Below are positions 1 to 9,193 of a stretch of DNA of 64,000 bases, in pieces. The first letter of the stretch is position 1. The number at the start of each line of letters is the position of its first letter. This DNA comes from Rhodovarius crocodyli (GTDB lineage: Bacteria; Pseudomonadota; Alphaproteobacteria; Acetobacterales; Acetobacteraceae). Both the position numbers and the translations under genes were made by a program. Under the pieces are notes generated by a model. It saw nothing but the letters and a program-made list of their open reading frames with translations, did no database searches and was not told the DNA's origin. Location: the NCBI GenBank assembly GCA_945901085.1, contig CAMDJV010000015.1:23023-87022 (forward strand), read 5' to 3'.

Positions 1-1
1 C

Positions 2-3000
2 GCATTCGAGGCCAATGACCAGTCGGAGGAAAGCTACGGCATTCCGGCAGGACTGAAGCTTCGCGATGAAATCGCACGCTATTACCGCATCGGGGAGGCC
101 CTCTGGTCGCGCTTTGCCTCAACGCGCGGTCAAAGCGCCGCCGCCTCGGAGCGCTTTATTCTCGATCTTTTCCGGCAGTGTTTTGGGTATGACACCATTG
201 AAGCTCAGGCGCCAAAACGGCTGGGAGAGCGGGTGTTTCCGATCAGGCATGCAGCCAAGAAAGGCCGCGTACCCATCGTTATTTCTCCTGCACCAGCCGA
301 TGACGCACGGCGTTCCGGCGTCGATGAAAGTCTCACCCAGTTTGGTGATGGCTCTCGCCGGCGCTCCGGAACGCTTCTCTTGCAGGAGTATCTCAATGCG
401 TCTGAGGAAGCTGTCTGGGGCTTGGTGAGCGATGGCGTCACCCTCCGGTTGATGCGCGACAACATCAGTTTGACACGGCCTGCATGGATCGAGGCTAATC
501 TTGGGAAGATATTTTCCGAAGGTCTGTTTCCCGATTTCTCGGCTCTTTGGCTGCTCATCCACCAGAGCAGGTTTGGGCAGGTCGAGGCTGTCGTCTCAGA
601 TTGCGCGCTGGAACGCTGGCGTGAACGTGGACGAACTGATGGCGTAGCAGCGCGCGACAAGCTGCGTCAGGGCGTTGAAGCAGCTCTGCTCGAACTTGGA
701 CAGGGCTTTATTGATAACAAGGCGAATGATGCTCTACGCCAAGCTCTGATTGTGGGCACGATTACAGGGCAGCAATATTATGAAGAGTTGTTGCGCCTGA
801 TCTACCGTTTGATTTTCCTCTTCGCCGCAGAAGACCGAGGATTGTTGCACCCGCCTGCCACGACTGAACAAACCCGTAAAATCTATGCCGATGGCTACTC
901 GCTCGCGCGTTTACGCGAACGCTCCATGCGGCGCATTGCCTGGGATCGTCACACAGATTCCTGGGAGGGGCTGAAAGCGACCTTTGCGGCCCTGTCTCGG
1001 GGCGAGCCCTTGCTAGGTCTGCCAGCCTTAGGCGGCCTGTTCGCGAATGACGTTTTACCGCATCTTGCAGGGGCTCGGATAGAAAATCGTCGCTTCCTAG
1101 CGGCTATCTGGCGCTTGGCCTGGCTGCGTCCCGATGGCCAGCCGCTGACGCGCGTGAACTGGCGCGACATGGAGACTGAGGAACTTGGCTCGGTCTATGA
1201 AAGCCTGCTGGAACTTACCCCACGCGCCAGCGCCGACGTCCGCACCTTCGATTTTGCGCAAGGCGACGAAACGAAAGGTAACGCCCGGAAGACATCAGGC
1301 AGTTACTACACGCCCGATGCCTTGGTGAAATTATTGCTGGATTCCACCCTCGAGCCTGTTCTTGATGCTGCTGAAGCCCGCAATCCAGCTGATCCAGTTG
1401 GCGAAATATTGAAACTATCTATCATCGATCCTGCCTGTGGTTCCGGACATTTTCTTCTTGGTGCAGCCAGACGAGCAGCGGCTCGGATAGCCAAGCACAG
1501 AAGCCCCGGAGCTCCCTCTCAGGAAGAGTTCCAGCATGCTTTGCGAGAAGTGGTGTCGCACTGCATTTACGGCGCTGATTTAAGTTCGATGGCTGTCGAG
1601 CTTTGCAAAGTTGCGCTTTGGATTGAAGCGCTAGAACCGGGTAAGCCGCTAACCTTCCTTGATAGCCATATTCGATGTGGCAATAGTTTGGTTGGTGTTT
1701 TTGATTACGAAATGTTGCGTAAAGGTATCCCTGACGAGGCCTACAAACCGCTGACGGGCGATGACAAAGAGGTCGCAAGAACCTTTGCGAAGCACAACAA
1801 GAATATGCGAGAGGGTCATGGAACCCGTGGGGGCTTGTTGCAGGAACTGAAGCCCCCGGCTTCGATCATCGACGCAGCCTCGGCGTTGATCGACATGCCC
1901 GAGGATACGTTAGCTCAAATCGCGGCAAAACAGGCCGCCTTCGCAAAACTTCATAAAGGCGAGAGTTGGCAGAGTCTGAAAACAGCCTGCGACCTCTATG
2001 TAACAGCTTTTTTTGCTCCAAAAATCGGCAAACAACCGACGGCGGTGGACCTCGGCCAGGTCATTATACCCCTCACAGATCATGTCTGGTCCGCCGCTCG
2101 TGGGCAGCCTGTTCAACCTCATGTGATAGGATCAGCAGATGAAATGGCGCGCAACATAAGCGCATTCCATTGGCCTTTGGAGTTCCCGCATGTCTTCGCG
2201 CGCGGTGGCTTTGATGTGGTGGTTGGCAACCCACCCTGGGAGGTTTCCCAGCTGGGTGAACAAGAATATTTCGCGGCTAAATCGCCGGAAATTGCCTCAC
2301 TTCCTGGTGAGGCACGCAAGCGCGCAATAGCGACTCTCGAAAAAGATAACCCAAGGCTTTGGGCAGACTTTGCCAGAGATAAGCGGATTTATGATGCCAC
2401 TAATGAGTTTTTCCGCGCATCCGGCCGATTCGACTTAACCGCAGTAGGTAAGATAAATACCTACTCCTTGTTCGCCGAACACTTTTCTAGGCTCGCGCGG
2501 CCAGAAGGCCGCTCCGGTGCGATCGTTCCGACAGGTATTGCTACAGATAGTTCCACTTCGGCATTCTTTGGCGACTTGGTGTCAAAGAAGCGACTGGCGC
2601 AGCTGATTGATTTTGAAAATCGCGAGAAGCTTTTTCCAGCCGTTGATAGCCGGATGAAATTCTGCGTGCTCGCAATGGGCGAGGCGGAACGGGCTAATTT
2701 TGCGTTCTTCCTGACCAATGCCATGCAACTCGATGAAGTCGAGCGGCGATTCACACTGACGGCCGGGCAGATCTCACGCATTAACCCGAATACGAAGACG
2801 GCGCCCGTGTTCCGTTCGCGCGCGGATGCAGAACTAACAGCCAAGCTCTATGGCCGCGCACCTGTGTTGATTGAGGAGAGGCCAGCAGAGCTCGGCGGGG
2901 ATGTGAACCCATGGGGGATTACGTTTCAACAAGGCTTGTTCAATATGACCTCTGCATCGGAACACTTTCGAACCGAAATGCAGCTTTTGGATGACGGCTG

Positions 3001-4171
3001 GACACGCGACGGCACAGATTGGGTTCGTGATGCTGCCTCCAGCATCAAGCGCCGTCTACCGCTCTACGAAGCAAAGATGATCCATCACTTCGATCATCGC
3101 TGGGCGACCTATGCGGGCGGCTCCGCTGACGATGAGGAAGCAGCGCGCGATTGCACGCTTGCCGAAAAGCAGAACCCTAATTTTGAACCCTCACCGCGCT
3201 ATTGGGTGCCTGAGGATGAGGTCAAACTCCGCGCCGCGCGTGTGCCCTCAAGCCTGAAGCGTGCGTATCGGGAGATAAATAGCGAACGCTGCCTGAAAGC
3301 ACTGGCCGAATGGGTGGCTGGTTATTTCGCAAATGTGGAAGGCCGCGCGGCTCGTGACGCAGACCTTATTCGAGTCCTCGGCAAAAGCCATGCCTGGAAA
3401 ACTGCTTTGGGCGCGTCCCCAGAACGCTTTTTGCTTAAACCCAAGACTTTGGCTAATGGCATCGACATGCAACGTGAAACACCGCTGAGCGCGGATGATA
3501 TAGCGTTTCTGACGCAGGGGCCTGATGAACCGTTAGAGTTGACCACGGCATTGATCGATCGGAAGCAGCCGCGATGGCTGATGGGATGGCGGGATATAAC
3601 CAACGCTACAAACGAGCGGACCGTTATAGCTGGGGTTTTTCCAAAGGTGGGCGTAGGGCATACAATGCCGATTTTCTATCTTGGCGTTGAAACACCAATG
3701 GCTGCGGTTTCATTAGCCTTATGGACCTCAATACCCTTCGATTTTGGAGCTCGTCTGTCTATCGGCGGGACCCACCTAACCTACAGCTATCTAAAACAAT
3801 TTGCTGTTTTGCCACCCTCTGAATTCACTCCCTCGGACATTGCGTTCATTAAGCCACGCGTGCTGGAACTTACGTATACAACCCATGCTATGCGGCCATG
3901 GGCGGAGGACCTTGGTTTCACGGGTGCGCCCTTTGCGTGGGATGAAACTCGCCGTGCCATTCTTCGTGCAGAACTCGATGCTTTCTTTGCGCGCAAATAT
4001 GGCCTGACCCGTGATGAATTGCGCTACGTTCTCGATCCTGCTGACATAAGAGGCGTGGAGTATCCCTCCGAAACCTTCAGAGGTTTGAAGGCCAAAGAGA
4101 TCAAACTCTACGAAGAATACCGAACCCAGCGGCTCGTGCTCGCGGCCTTCGATAAATTGACGGGGGGCTAG
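2..4171 (+). CDS. Eco57I-type adenine-specific DNA methylase, large R-M/defence protein (5' end off window)
   Basis: This is a SAM-dependent N6-adenine DNA methyltransferase of the large restriction-methylase type. The reading frame is open from base 2, so the start lies outside the window; the GTG at 233 is internal. About 1,390 residues are visible. Helical N-terminal sequence is followed by SGSYYTP, the SAM-binding motif DPACGSGHFLLG (codons near 1429-1464) and the catalytic motif GNPPWE near 2224-2241. The C-terminal third probably recognises DNA. It could be a type IIG-like enzyme carrying its own nuclease, or the methylase of a multigene system such as class 1 DISARM (drmMI); the missing upstream gene would decide. 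GC is visibly lower than in the genes after 6.3 kb, which suggests transfer. It runs straight into the HNH gene. Confidence 0.85.
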   Translation, partial: AFEANDQSEESYGIPAGLKLRDEIARYYRIGEALWSRFASTRGQSAAASERFILDLFRQCFGYDTIEAQAPKRLGERVFPIRHAAKKGRVPIVISPAPADDARRSGVDESLTQFGDGSRRRSGTLLLQEYLNASEEAVWGLVSDGVTLRLMRDNISLTRPAWIEANLGKIFSEGLFPDFSALWLLIHQSRFGQVEAVVSDCALERWRERGRTDGVAARDKLRQGVEAALLELGQGFIDNKANDALRQALIVGTITGQQYYEELLRLIYRLIFLFAAEDRGLLHPPATTEQTRKIYADGYSLARLRERSMRRIAWDRHTDSWEGLKATFAALSRGEPLLGLPALGGLFANDVLPHLAGARIENRRFLAAIWRLAWLRPDGQPLTRVNWRDMETEELGSVYESLLELTPRASADVRTFDFAQGDETKGNARKTSGSYYTPDALVKLLLDSTLEPVLDAAEARNPADPVGEILKLSIIDPACGSGHFLLGAARRAAARIAKHRSPGAPSQEEFQHALREVVSHCIYGADLSSMAVELCKVALWIEALEPGKPLTFLDSHIRCGNSLVGVFDYEMLRKGIPDEAYKPLTGDDKEVARTFAKHNKNMREGHGTRGGLLQELKPPASIIDAASALIDMPEDTLAQIAAKQAAFAKLHKGESWQSLKTACDLYVTAFFAPKIGKQPTAVDLGQVIIPLTDHVWSAARGQPVQPHVIGSADEMARNISAFHWPLEFPHVFARGGFDVVVGNPPWEVSQLGEQEYFAAKSPEIASLPGEARKRAIATLEKDNPRLWADFARDKRIYDATNEFFRASGRFDLTAVGKINTYSLFAEHFSRLARPEGRSGAIVPTGIATDSSTSAFFGDLVSKKRLAQLIDFENREKLFPAVDSRMKFCVLAMGEAERANFAFFLTNAMQLDEVERRFTLTAGQISRINPNTKTAPVFRSRADAELTAKLYGRAPVLIEERPAELGGDVNPWGITFQQGLFNMTSASEHFRTEMQLLDDGWTRDGTDWVRDAASSIKRRLPLYEAKMIHHFDHRWATYAGGSADDEEAARDCTLAEKQNPNFEPSPRYWVPEDEVKLRAARVPSSLKRAYREINSERCLKALAEWVAGYFANVEGRAARDADLIRVLGKSHAWKTALGASPERFLLKPKTLANGIDMQRETPLSADDIAFLTQGPDEPLELTTALIDRKQPRWLMGWRDITNATNERTVIAGVFPKVGVGHTMPIFYLGVETPMAAVSLALWTSIPFDFGARLSIGGTHLTYSYLKQFAVLPPSEFTPSDIAFIKPRVLELTYTTHAMRPWAEDLGFTGAPFAWDETRRAILRAELDAFFARKYGLTRDELRYVLDPADIRGVEYPSETFRGLKAKEIKLYEEYRTQRLVLAAFDKLTGG

Positions 4172-4174
4172 ACG

Positions 4175-4966
4175 ATGGCGCTCTCAGCTCTTGAACGCAT
4201 CCGCCTCGATAAGGCCGCAGTAGATGAAGGCTTTGGCCTGCGGCGTCCCGATGATGGTGATTGGCTCGCCTACGACAGCCTCGGCGCTCCGGCCTCGATA
4301 CGGCTGACCTATTTTGACCAACGCTACCTGATTGGCGTCAACCATCCGGGCGCAGCGGTTGATCTCGTCCAACGTTGGACGAAATGGACAGATTACAATT
4401 CGCTCGCCGCCCCCGCTGACTTCACGGTGTTTGCTGTATCCGACACCGAGCCTCTTCATCATCTGATCCGTGAAATCTGGCGGCTTGCCCGCTCACTGCC
4501 GATCGAGCCTCTGAGAGTCTTTGAAGCTGAAACCCGCAACCTGCCGCGCACGACGGAAGCGGAGCGTATGGTTGTCCAGCGAGTTGGGCAGAATGTCTTC
4601 CGTGATGCTCTAATGATCTATTGGGGCGGCTGTTGCGCCGTTACCGGACTCTCCGAGCCACGCCTCCTGCGTGCCAGCCACATAAAGCCATGGGCCAAAT
4701 GCGAAACCGATGCAGAGCGGCTGGACGTCTACAATGGTCTTCTCCTCGCCGCCCACCTTGACGCCGCTTTCGATGCCGGTTTGATCTCGTTCTCGGATGA
4801 AGGTGAAATACTTTTCGCTGAGCGATTCAAAATCATTGACCGGGAGGCTTCAGGTATTTCTAACGGGATGAAGTTGGCTCGAATCTCCACCGATCACAAG
4901 TTACGTCTAAGTTGGCACCGAGATAATCTCTTGTCAGGGTCCGCAGCCTCTGGGTTGCCGTTATGA
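4175..4966 (+). CDS. HNH endonuclease
   Basis: A 263-residue protein with a C-terminal HNH nuclease domain. The pattern is CAVTG, then SHIKPW (first His), then YNGLLL (Asn) and AHLDAAFD (last His), as in the HNH_2 family of stand-alone and restriction-linked nucleases. The N-terminal 130 residues have no motif I recognise and may bind DNA or a partner. The gene begins three bases after the methylase stop and overlaps the next start by four bases (ATGA), so the three genes form one transcript. The likely role is DNA cleavage in a restriction/defence module; specificity cannot be read from the sequence. Confidence 0.85.
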   Translation: MALSALERIRLDKAAVDEGFGLRRPDDGDWLAYDSLGAPASIRLTYFDQRYLIGVNHPGAAVDLVQRWTKWTDYNSLAAPADFTVFAVSDTEPLHHLIREIWRLARSLPIEPLRVFEAETRNLPRTTEAERMVVQRVGQNVFRDALMIYWGGCCAVTGLSEPRLLRASHIKPWAKCETDAERLDVYNGLLLAAHLDAAFDAGLISFSDEGEILFAERFKIIDREASGISNGMKLARISTDHKLRLSWHRDNLLSGSAASGLPL

Positions 4967-5868
4967 GAGCTCGGTCAATCAATATTTTTCTGCTCGACGG
5001 AGACCCAGATGGCATTAGGGTCGCGCAGATTTCTATGTCGACGATTCAAGCCATCGCTTTCCGTAAGCTGCAAATGAAGCAGGTCCGCACCACCTTTCCA
5101 GAACTTGCACGCCCGGGTGTCTATATCCTGCTGGGGTTTGACGAGACCCAACCAGACCGGCTCTTGGCATATATCGGTGAGAGCGAATGCGTTGCGGACC
5201 GGCTGCAATTCCATGCCGGCAATGATAAGGGGAAAGATAGCAAGACTTTCTGGGTCGAGACCATTGCTATGGTCAGCAAGGATGAGAACCTCACCAAATC
5301 GCACGCGCGTTATGTTGAGGCTCGTCTTATTGCAGACGCAGGCATGAATCCTCGCTGGAAACTGCAGAACACGCAGAAGGCGGGCGAGGAAGGCAAACTC
5401 CCACTTCAAGATCGCTCGGCTATGGAAGAGTTTATCGATCAGACGAAAACGCTCGTCGGGGCGCTTGGCTGTGACCTATTTAAGGTCATCGTGAGCCCGC
5501 CCAAACCCACTGACACGGTCGCATGCTTGCCGGATGGCCTTTTGTTTGAGTTTAAAGGGGCAGGGTTCGCAGCGCATATGATGGTCACAGCAAGTGGTGA
5601 AATAGTAGTTACGAACGGGTCTCGCGCCCGGCTGAGGTCGACCCCGACGGTACCTAAGGGCACGGCGGCACTTCGCGCTAACTTGGTGGCTAGCGGGGTC
5701 CTGTCAGCGCAGCAAGACGCTCTGGTATTTTCAAAGAATTATATGTTTCCGTCGGTATCGTCCGCCGCCGCTGCCGTGTATGGGGGCAGTGCGAACGGTC
5801 GCATATCATGGCGCCTGCCTGATGGTCGAACATACGCTGATTGGGAAGAGAGGCAGAACTCTCCGTAG
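4963..5868 (+). CDS. GIY-YIG nuclease family protein with DUF4357
   Basis: A 301-residue protein. Residues about 45-120 form a GIY-YIG nuclease core: GVYILLG, then LAYIGES, a conserved Arg in DRL with a nearby His, and later YVEARLI carrying the expected Glu. The C-terminus (NYMFPS ... GRISWRLPDGRTYADW) matches DUF4357, often joined to GIY-YIG domains in restriction-linked proteins. The chosen ATG overlaps the HNH stop by four bases, and the family N-terminus (INIFLLDGDPDGIR) begins right after it. It is the second nuclease candidate of this module. Whether it cuts DNA or is regulatory is not known. Confidence 0.8.
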   Translation: MRARSINIFLLDGDPDGIRVAQISMSTIQAIAFRKLQMKQVRTTFPELARPGVYILLGFDETQPDRLLAYIGESECVADRLQFHAGNDKGKDSKTFWVETIAMVSKDENLTKSHARYVEARLIADAGMNPRWKLQNTQKAGEEGKLPLQDRSAMEEFIDQTKTLVGALGCDLFKVIVSPPKPTDTVACLPDGLLFEFKGAGFAAHMMVTASGEIVVTNGSRARLRSTPTVPKGTAALRANLVASGVLSAQQDALVFSKNYMFPSVSSAAAAVYGGSANGRISWRLPDGRTYADWEERQNSP

Positions 5869-6160
5869 GCTCCCGATCCCTACAATTTTAACGCCTCTTT
5901 TTGATCACAGCGCCCCTCGCACGGCGAGAGGGATCCGAAATGTACGGACTTCGCACGCTGAATAACCGTTCAATATCAATCGCTTAAAGTTGCGTACTAA
6001 AATTGCAAAGTCAGGAGCTTTGGAGACAACGGGGCTGAGAGAGACCAAAACTGTGTTTCTGGCGCTTGCAGCAGTCAGGAGGTTTGCGTCGAGAAGCCCG
6101 CGTTTCCTGGGCTTTTCAGCGGTCCCGAATGGGCGGGGAGACTGTTGGGATGGTGGGGAT
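5869..6160. other. Non-coding stretch after the restriction module
   Basis: No convincing gene. A short inverted repeat, AAGCCC at 6094-6099 with GGGCTT at 6109-6114 followed by two Ts, could be a weak terminator on the plus strand. The short open frames here show no domain or coding bias. Base composition moves from lower GC on the left to high GC on the right. Confidence 0.4.
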
Positions 6161-6188
6161 TGGCGGACCGACTGGGATTCGAACCGAG
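6161..6188 (-). other. 3'-end fragment of a tRNA gene, possible attachment-site scar
   Basis: Read on the minus strand, this ends like a tRNA: a T-loop TTCGAAT, the 3' half of a T-stem, an acceptor strand and CCA. The 5' T-stem half (CTCGG) no longer pairs fully with CCCAG, and no matching 5' acceptor strand, D-arm or anticodon arm is found in the next ~80 bases. Only the last ~25 nt of a tRNA are therefore present, as left when an element integrates into a tRNA 3' end. The parent tRNA and its amino acid cannot be told from this piece. Confidence 0.55.
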
Positions 6189-6270
6189 ACTACGTCGAAG
6201 ATTTGAGACGAAGAGCTGTTCGCCATAAGCCAAACCCTGTCCCCGCATCCCCTTTGACCGAACTCAAGAA

Positions 6271-6298
6271 CGCCTCGGCAACATTGCCGGGGCGTTTT
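6271..6298. terminator. Hairpin terminator with T-run
   Basis: A 10-bp stem, 6271-6280 pairing with 6285-6294 (one G-T pair), has a 4-nt loop and is followed by TTTT on the plus strand. On the minus strand the hairpin is followed by TTCTT and lies about 50 bp past the stop of the Bug-family gene. It may end that transcript too, so it could work in both directions. Confidence 0.6.
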
Positions 6299-6345
6299 CG
6301 CGTTTGGGCAAGCCGCAAAACGTTGAAGGCTGCCGCGCTGAGGTG

Positions 6346-7308
6346 CTATTCTGCAAGCACACCCATGGCGGCGATAAGCTCCTGATACTTAGCCGTCTCG
6401 CCCCGGATCATTTCACCCAGCGCGTTGCCCACCAACCCCTCGCCGCGCACTACACCCAGGCTATTGGCGAAGGACACGAATTCGGGCTGCCACAGTGCCT
6501 TCTGAACGGCTGCGGCGATAGCCTCCCGCAAGCCCGCCGCCAGGCCGCGCGGCGCCAGCAGGACCCACCAACTGGTCATGTTCATCGGTCCATATCCCAG
6601 TTCTTCTAGCGTCGGCACCGCCAATGCCGCCACCTGCGCCGGCGTCGTCACCGCCAGTGCCAATGGGCGGATTTGCGCCGATTGCAGGAAGGGGCTGGCC
6701 GGGATGATGCCCTCGAAGATCACATCGATGGTACCGGCCATCAGATCAGCCAGCGCCGGTGCGCTGCCGCGATACGGAACGTGCTGCATCTCGATTCCAG
6801 CGCGCTTGGCGAAGAGCGCGGCGGCCAGATGCTGCACGCTGCCCGGCCCCGTCGAGCCATAGGTCACCCCCCCCGGCCGGGCACGGGCGGCGGCGACTAG
6901 GCCGGCGATGTCGGCGATCGGAGCATCCTTACGCACCACCACCACATGCGATTGCGATGCGACCATGGAAACGGGGGTGAAATTCGAAGCCTTCGCCCCA
7001 TCCACCCCGCGCAGCACGAGTGGCGCCAGCACCACCGTGTTAATGTTGCCCATGAACAGCGTGTGGCCATCAGGGGAGGCGCGGGCCACGCCGATGGCTG
7101 CCAGCGTGCCATTGGCGCCCGAGCGATTCTCCACGATCACCGGCCGGGCCCAGTCGCGTTGCAACTCGCGGCTCAACCTGCGGGCGACGATGTCAGTGCC
7201 GCCGCCAGCCGGATAACCATCGACGATCAACACCGAGCGGTCCGGAAACGCCCAAGCGGGGGCTAAGGGCAAGGCGGCCAAGCCGATAGCCGCGCGGCGG
7301 TGGATCAT
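6346..7308 (-). CDS. Bug-family periplasmic solute-binding protein (TctC-like)
   Basis: A 320-residue extracytoplasmic binding protein of the Bug family, the binding component of tripartite tricarboxylate-type uptake. It has an N-terminal signal (RRAAIGLAALPLAPAWA), then PAGGGTDIVAR and VENRSGANGTLA, the usual ligand-loop signatures, and later VPYRG and DLMAGTIDVIF. No TctA/TctB membrane genes are nearby, as is common for this over-expanded family, so it may serve a distant transporter or a sensing role. The ligand is probably a small carboxylate but cannot be named. The terminator at 6271-6298 lies downstream. Confidence 0.85.
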   Translation of the reverse strand: MIHRRAAIGLAALPLAPAWAFPDRSVLIVDGYPAGGGTDIVARRLSRELQRDWARPVIVENRSGANGTLAAIGVARASPDGHTLFMGNINTVVLAPLVLRGVDGAKASNFTPVSMVASQSHVVVVRKDAPIADIAGLVAAARARPGGVTYGSTGPGSVQHLAAALFAKRAGIEMQHVPYRGSAPALADLMAGTIDVIFEGIIPASPFLQSAQIRPLALAVTTPAQVAALAVPTLEELGYGPMNMTSWWVLLAPRGLAAGLREAIAAAVQKALWQPEFVSFANSLGVVRGEGLVGNALGEMIRGETAKYQELIAAMGVLAE

Positions 7309-7901
7309 AGCGAACTCCTCCGCTCACAAACAAATTTGCCTTACGCGGAGGTTAATACACCATTTTCGTCTAGATGGTAGGTCTGGGAGGTTAGGGTAAT
7401 TATCGGCGCTCAACCCGCCGATCAGCACATCCGCCAGCACCGGACCGATCTGCCTCACCGCCACGGCCTGACCCTCATGGCTCACATTCCTCCCCGCCGG
7501 ACCAAGCGCCGCCGCCCCGGCCGAGATCGCTGATGCGCTTCGCCCTGCTCGGCTAGGCCGGACCGAGGGACAGAAAGGCATTGTCGGTGACGACCCACCC
7601 GATAACGATCAATGGGATATGTGGGTGACCTGCCGCGGCGGGCCTGCAGCAAAGTCTGGAGCCGTTTCACGGAGAGCGAAGGCGATGAAACGGCCCTTGC
7701 CTTTGTTTTACGGCATTTTCCAAACTGCCTTGCCGAGCCGCAAGGCTTGAACATGTTCTAGCGGGAGCAAGCCCATTCAACGATCTGGAATATTTTCAGA
7801 ACAATTTACACGCTCTCTATCCTTGTGAAATTTTGAAAATAACGATTAATAAACGTGATTATGGGCGGTCAGCATGTCCGCCATGTGCGAAGGAACGCGT
7901 C
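7309..7901. other. Long intergenic region with an inverted repeat
   Basis: Divergent spacer between the Bug gene (minus) and the ATP-grasp gene (plus). Open frames inside it have no recognisable domain. It contains a perfect 9-bp inverted repeat, GCCGTTTCA at 7661-7669 and TGAAACGGC at 7686-7694. The last ~100 bases before the ATP-grasp gene are AT-rich and are the likely promoter area. Confidence 0.45.
7661..7694. repeat. 9-bp perfect inverted repeat (16-nt loop)
   Basis: The arms GCCGTTTCA and TGAAACGGC pair perfectly around 16 nt. No T-run follows, so it is not an obvious terminator. It may be a regulator site or a relic of a repeat element. Confidence 0.45.
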
Positions 7902-8873
7902 ATGTCCCAGATATACGTCATTCATGAGAACCCCTCTTGGCTGGCCCCGCTGGCGGAGGCGCTGAGCGCAGAAGCGCTGCCATGGACCGAGTGGTTCATG
8001 CACAATGGCAGCTTCGACCTCGCCGCGCCGCCGCCAGAGGGCGTGTTTTACAATCGGATGAGTGCCTCATCTCACACGCGCGATCATAGATTTTCGGCAG
8101 AGCTGACTGCCGGCGTGCTTGCCTGGCTCAAGCGCTGGGGCCGCATCGTGGTTAACGGGCCCGCAGCGCTCGACCTAGAGATCAGCAAGGTGCGCCAGTA
8201 TGCGGCGCTGGAAGCGTCGGGCCTGCGCACGCCGCGCACTATCATGGTGGCCGGGCGTGACCAGATCGTACCAGCCGCCTTTGCACATTTTGCCGGTGAG
8301 CCGGTGATCCTCAAGCCCAATCGCGGCGGCAAGGGTCTTGGCGTCCAACTCTTCCACACTCTTGAGGGTCTGAAGGAGCATGTGGAGAGCGACAGCTATA
8401 TCGAGCCAGTAGATGGTATCCAACTCCTTCAAACCTATGTGCGCGCCCCTCGTCCTGTGGTCACGCGGGCCGAATTCACCGGCCGGCGCTTCACCTATGC
8501 CGTGGAGGTGGATACGAGCGAGGGTTTTGAACTTTGCCCGGCTGATGTCTGCGCCATCGGCGAGTTGGCCTGCCCAGTGGGAGAGGTCTCTGGCAAGCCC
8601 GTGCATAAGTTCACCATCGTGGAGGGTATCGATGCGCGTCTGCGCAGCCAGCTCGAGGCGTTCCTGGAGCGGGCCGGGGTGGATGTGGCCGGCATCGAGT
8701 TCATCATCGGCGAGGACGGCCAGCCCCTGGTCTACGACGTGAACACCAACACCAATTATAATCCCGAGGCCGAAGCTCGCGCAGGCATAGCCGGCACACC
8801 GCGCTCGGGGATGGGAGCACTGGCGGCTTATCTGGGTAGGCGTCTGGCAGAGCCTCGGTCCCGCGCCGCCTGA
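7902..8873 (+). CDS. ATP-grasp ligase (RimK/glutathione-synthetase-like)
   Basis: A 323-residue ATP-grasp enzyme, likely joining a carboxylate to an amine or thiol through an acyl-phosphate. Visible are the ATP-binding KPNRGGKGLGVQLF loop near the middle and the C-terminal metal site GIEFI ... YDVNTNTNYN, typical of RimK-type ligases. A pre-ATP-grasp domain (MSQIYVIHENPSWL...) comes first. I prefer the ATG at 7902, with AGGA about 8 nt upstream, over an in-frame ATG at 7833 whose extra residues look unlike the family. It stands alone on the plus strand, so the substrate is unknown. Confidence 0.8.
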   Translation: MSQIYVIHENPSWLAPLAEALSAEALPWTEWFMHNGSFDLAAPPPEGVFYNRMSASSHTRDHRFSAELTAGVLAWLKRWGRIVVNGPAALDLEISKVRQYAALEASGLRTPRTIMVAGRDQIVPAAFAHFAGEPVILKPNRGGKGLGVQLFHTLEGLKEHVESDSYIEPVDGIQLLQTYVRAPRPVVTRAEFTGRRFTYAVEVDTSEGFELCPADVCAIGELACPVGEVSGKPVHKFTIVEGIDARLRSQLEAFLERAGVDVAGIEFIIGEDGQPLVYDVNTNTNYNPEAEARAGIAGTPRSGMGALAAYLGRRLAEPRSRAA

Positions 8874-8892
8874 TCAGCCTCTGCCAGAGCTT

Positions 8893-8996
8893 CATCCGTT
8901 CAAACGAAACCGTTTGAGCGGATAAAGATGAACGACAATCAAAATCTTAGAGCCTGTGGAGTGAGCCCTTGCGAACGAAACAGGCTCCCAGGCGAG
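8893..8996 (+). repeat. Dispersed ~100-bp intergenic repeat, copy A
   Basis: It starts CATCCG, contains an imperfect 10-bp inverted repeat (CCGTTCAAAC / GTTTGAGCGG), a variable middle, then GAGCCTGT ... ACAGGCTC (a perfect 8-bp inverted repeat) enclosing the shared core GCCCTTGCGAACG. Two further copies occur at 14171-14268 (inverted) and 62431-62522. It lies just after the ATP-grasp stop. Confidence 0.75.
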
Positions 8997-9092
8997 GCCG
9001 CCCGCTTTCCCGGTCAGGTCACGCAGGGGCGCAGAATCTTCCCCCCTTGGAGCGCATCATCGGCGACGCGGCATGAGCGGCTGCATTTTTAT

Positions 9093-9179
9093 ATCTCGGC
9101 CATTCCAGGAGGGGTCTTGGCGCTGTCGGTGCACGGCTTCAATCTGATCGGCGATGCGTTGAGCCCGCGCCAGCGCTGA
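9093..9179 (+). pseudogene. C-terminal remnant of an oligopeptide-type ABC permease (DppC-like)
   Basis: The frame ending in TGA at 9179 reads about 28 residues (PGGVLALSVHGFNLIGDALS then PRQR). This matches the last helix and tail of DppC/OppC permeases, which end in a FNLLGDxLRDxLDPR-like pattern. Nothing upstream in frame continues the domain; repeat copy A lies about 100 bp away. It is best read as the 3' scrap of a deleted transporter gene. It ends 14 bp before the AhpD-like gene. Confidence 0.6.
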
Positions 9180-9193
9180 GCAGGAGAATCTCC

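Noticed and set aside
233..4171. GTG at 233 as start of the methylase
   Set aside because: The frame remains open to base 2 and the upstream residues look like real coding sequence, so the start is outside the window.
7661..7694. Inverted repeat as a CRISPR or IS end
   Set aside because: Single occurrence, no spacer array, no transposase nearby.
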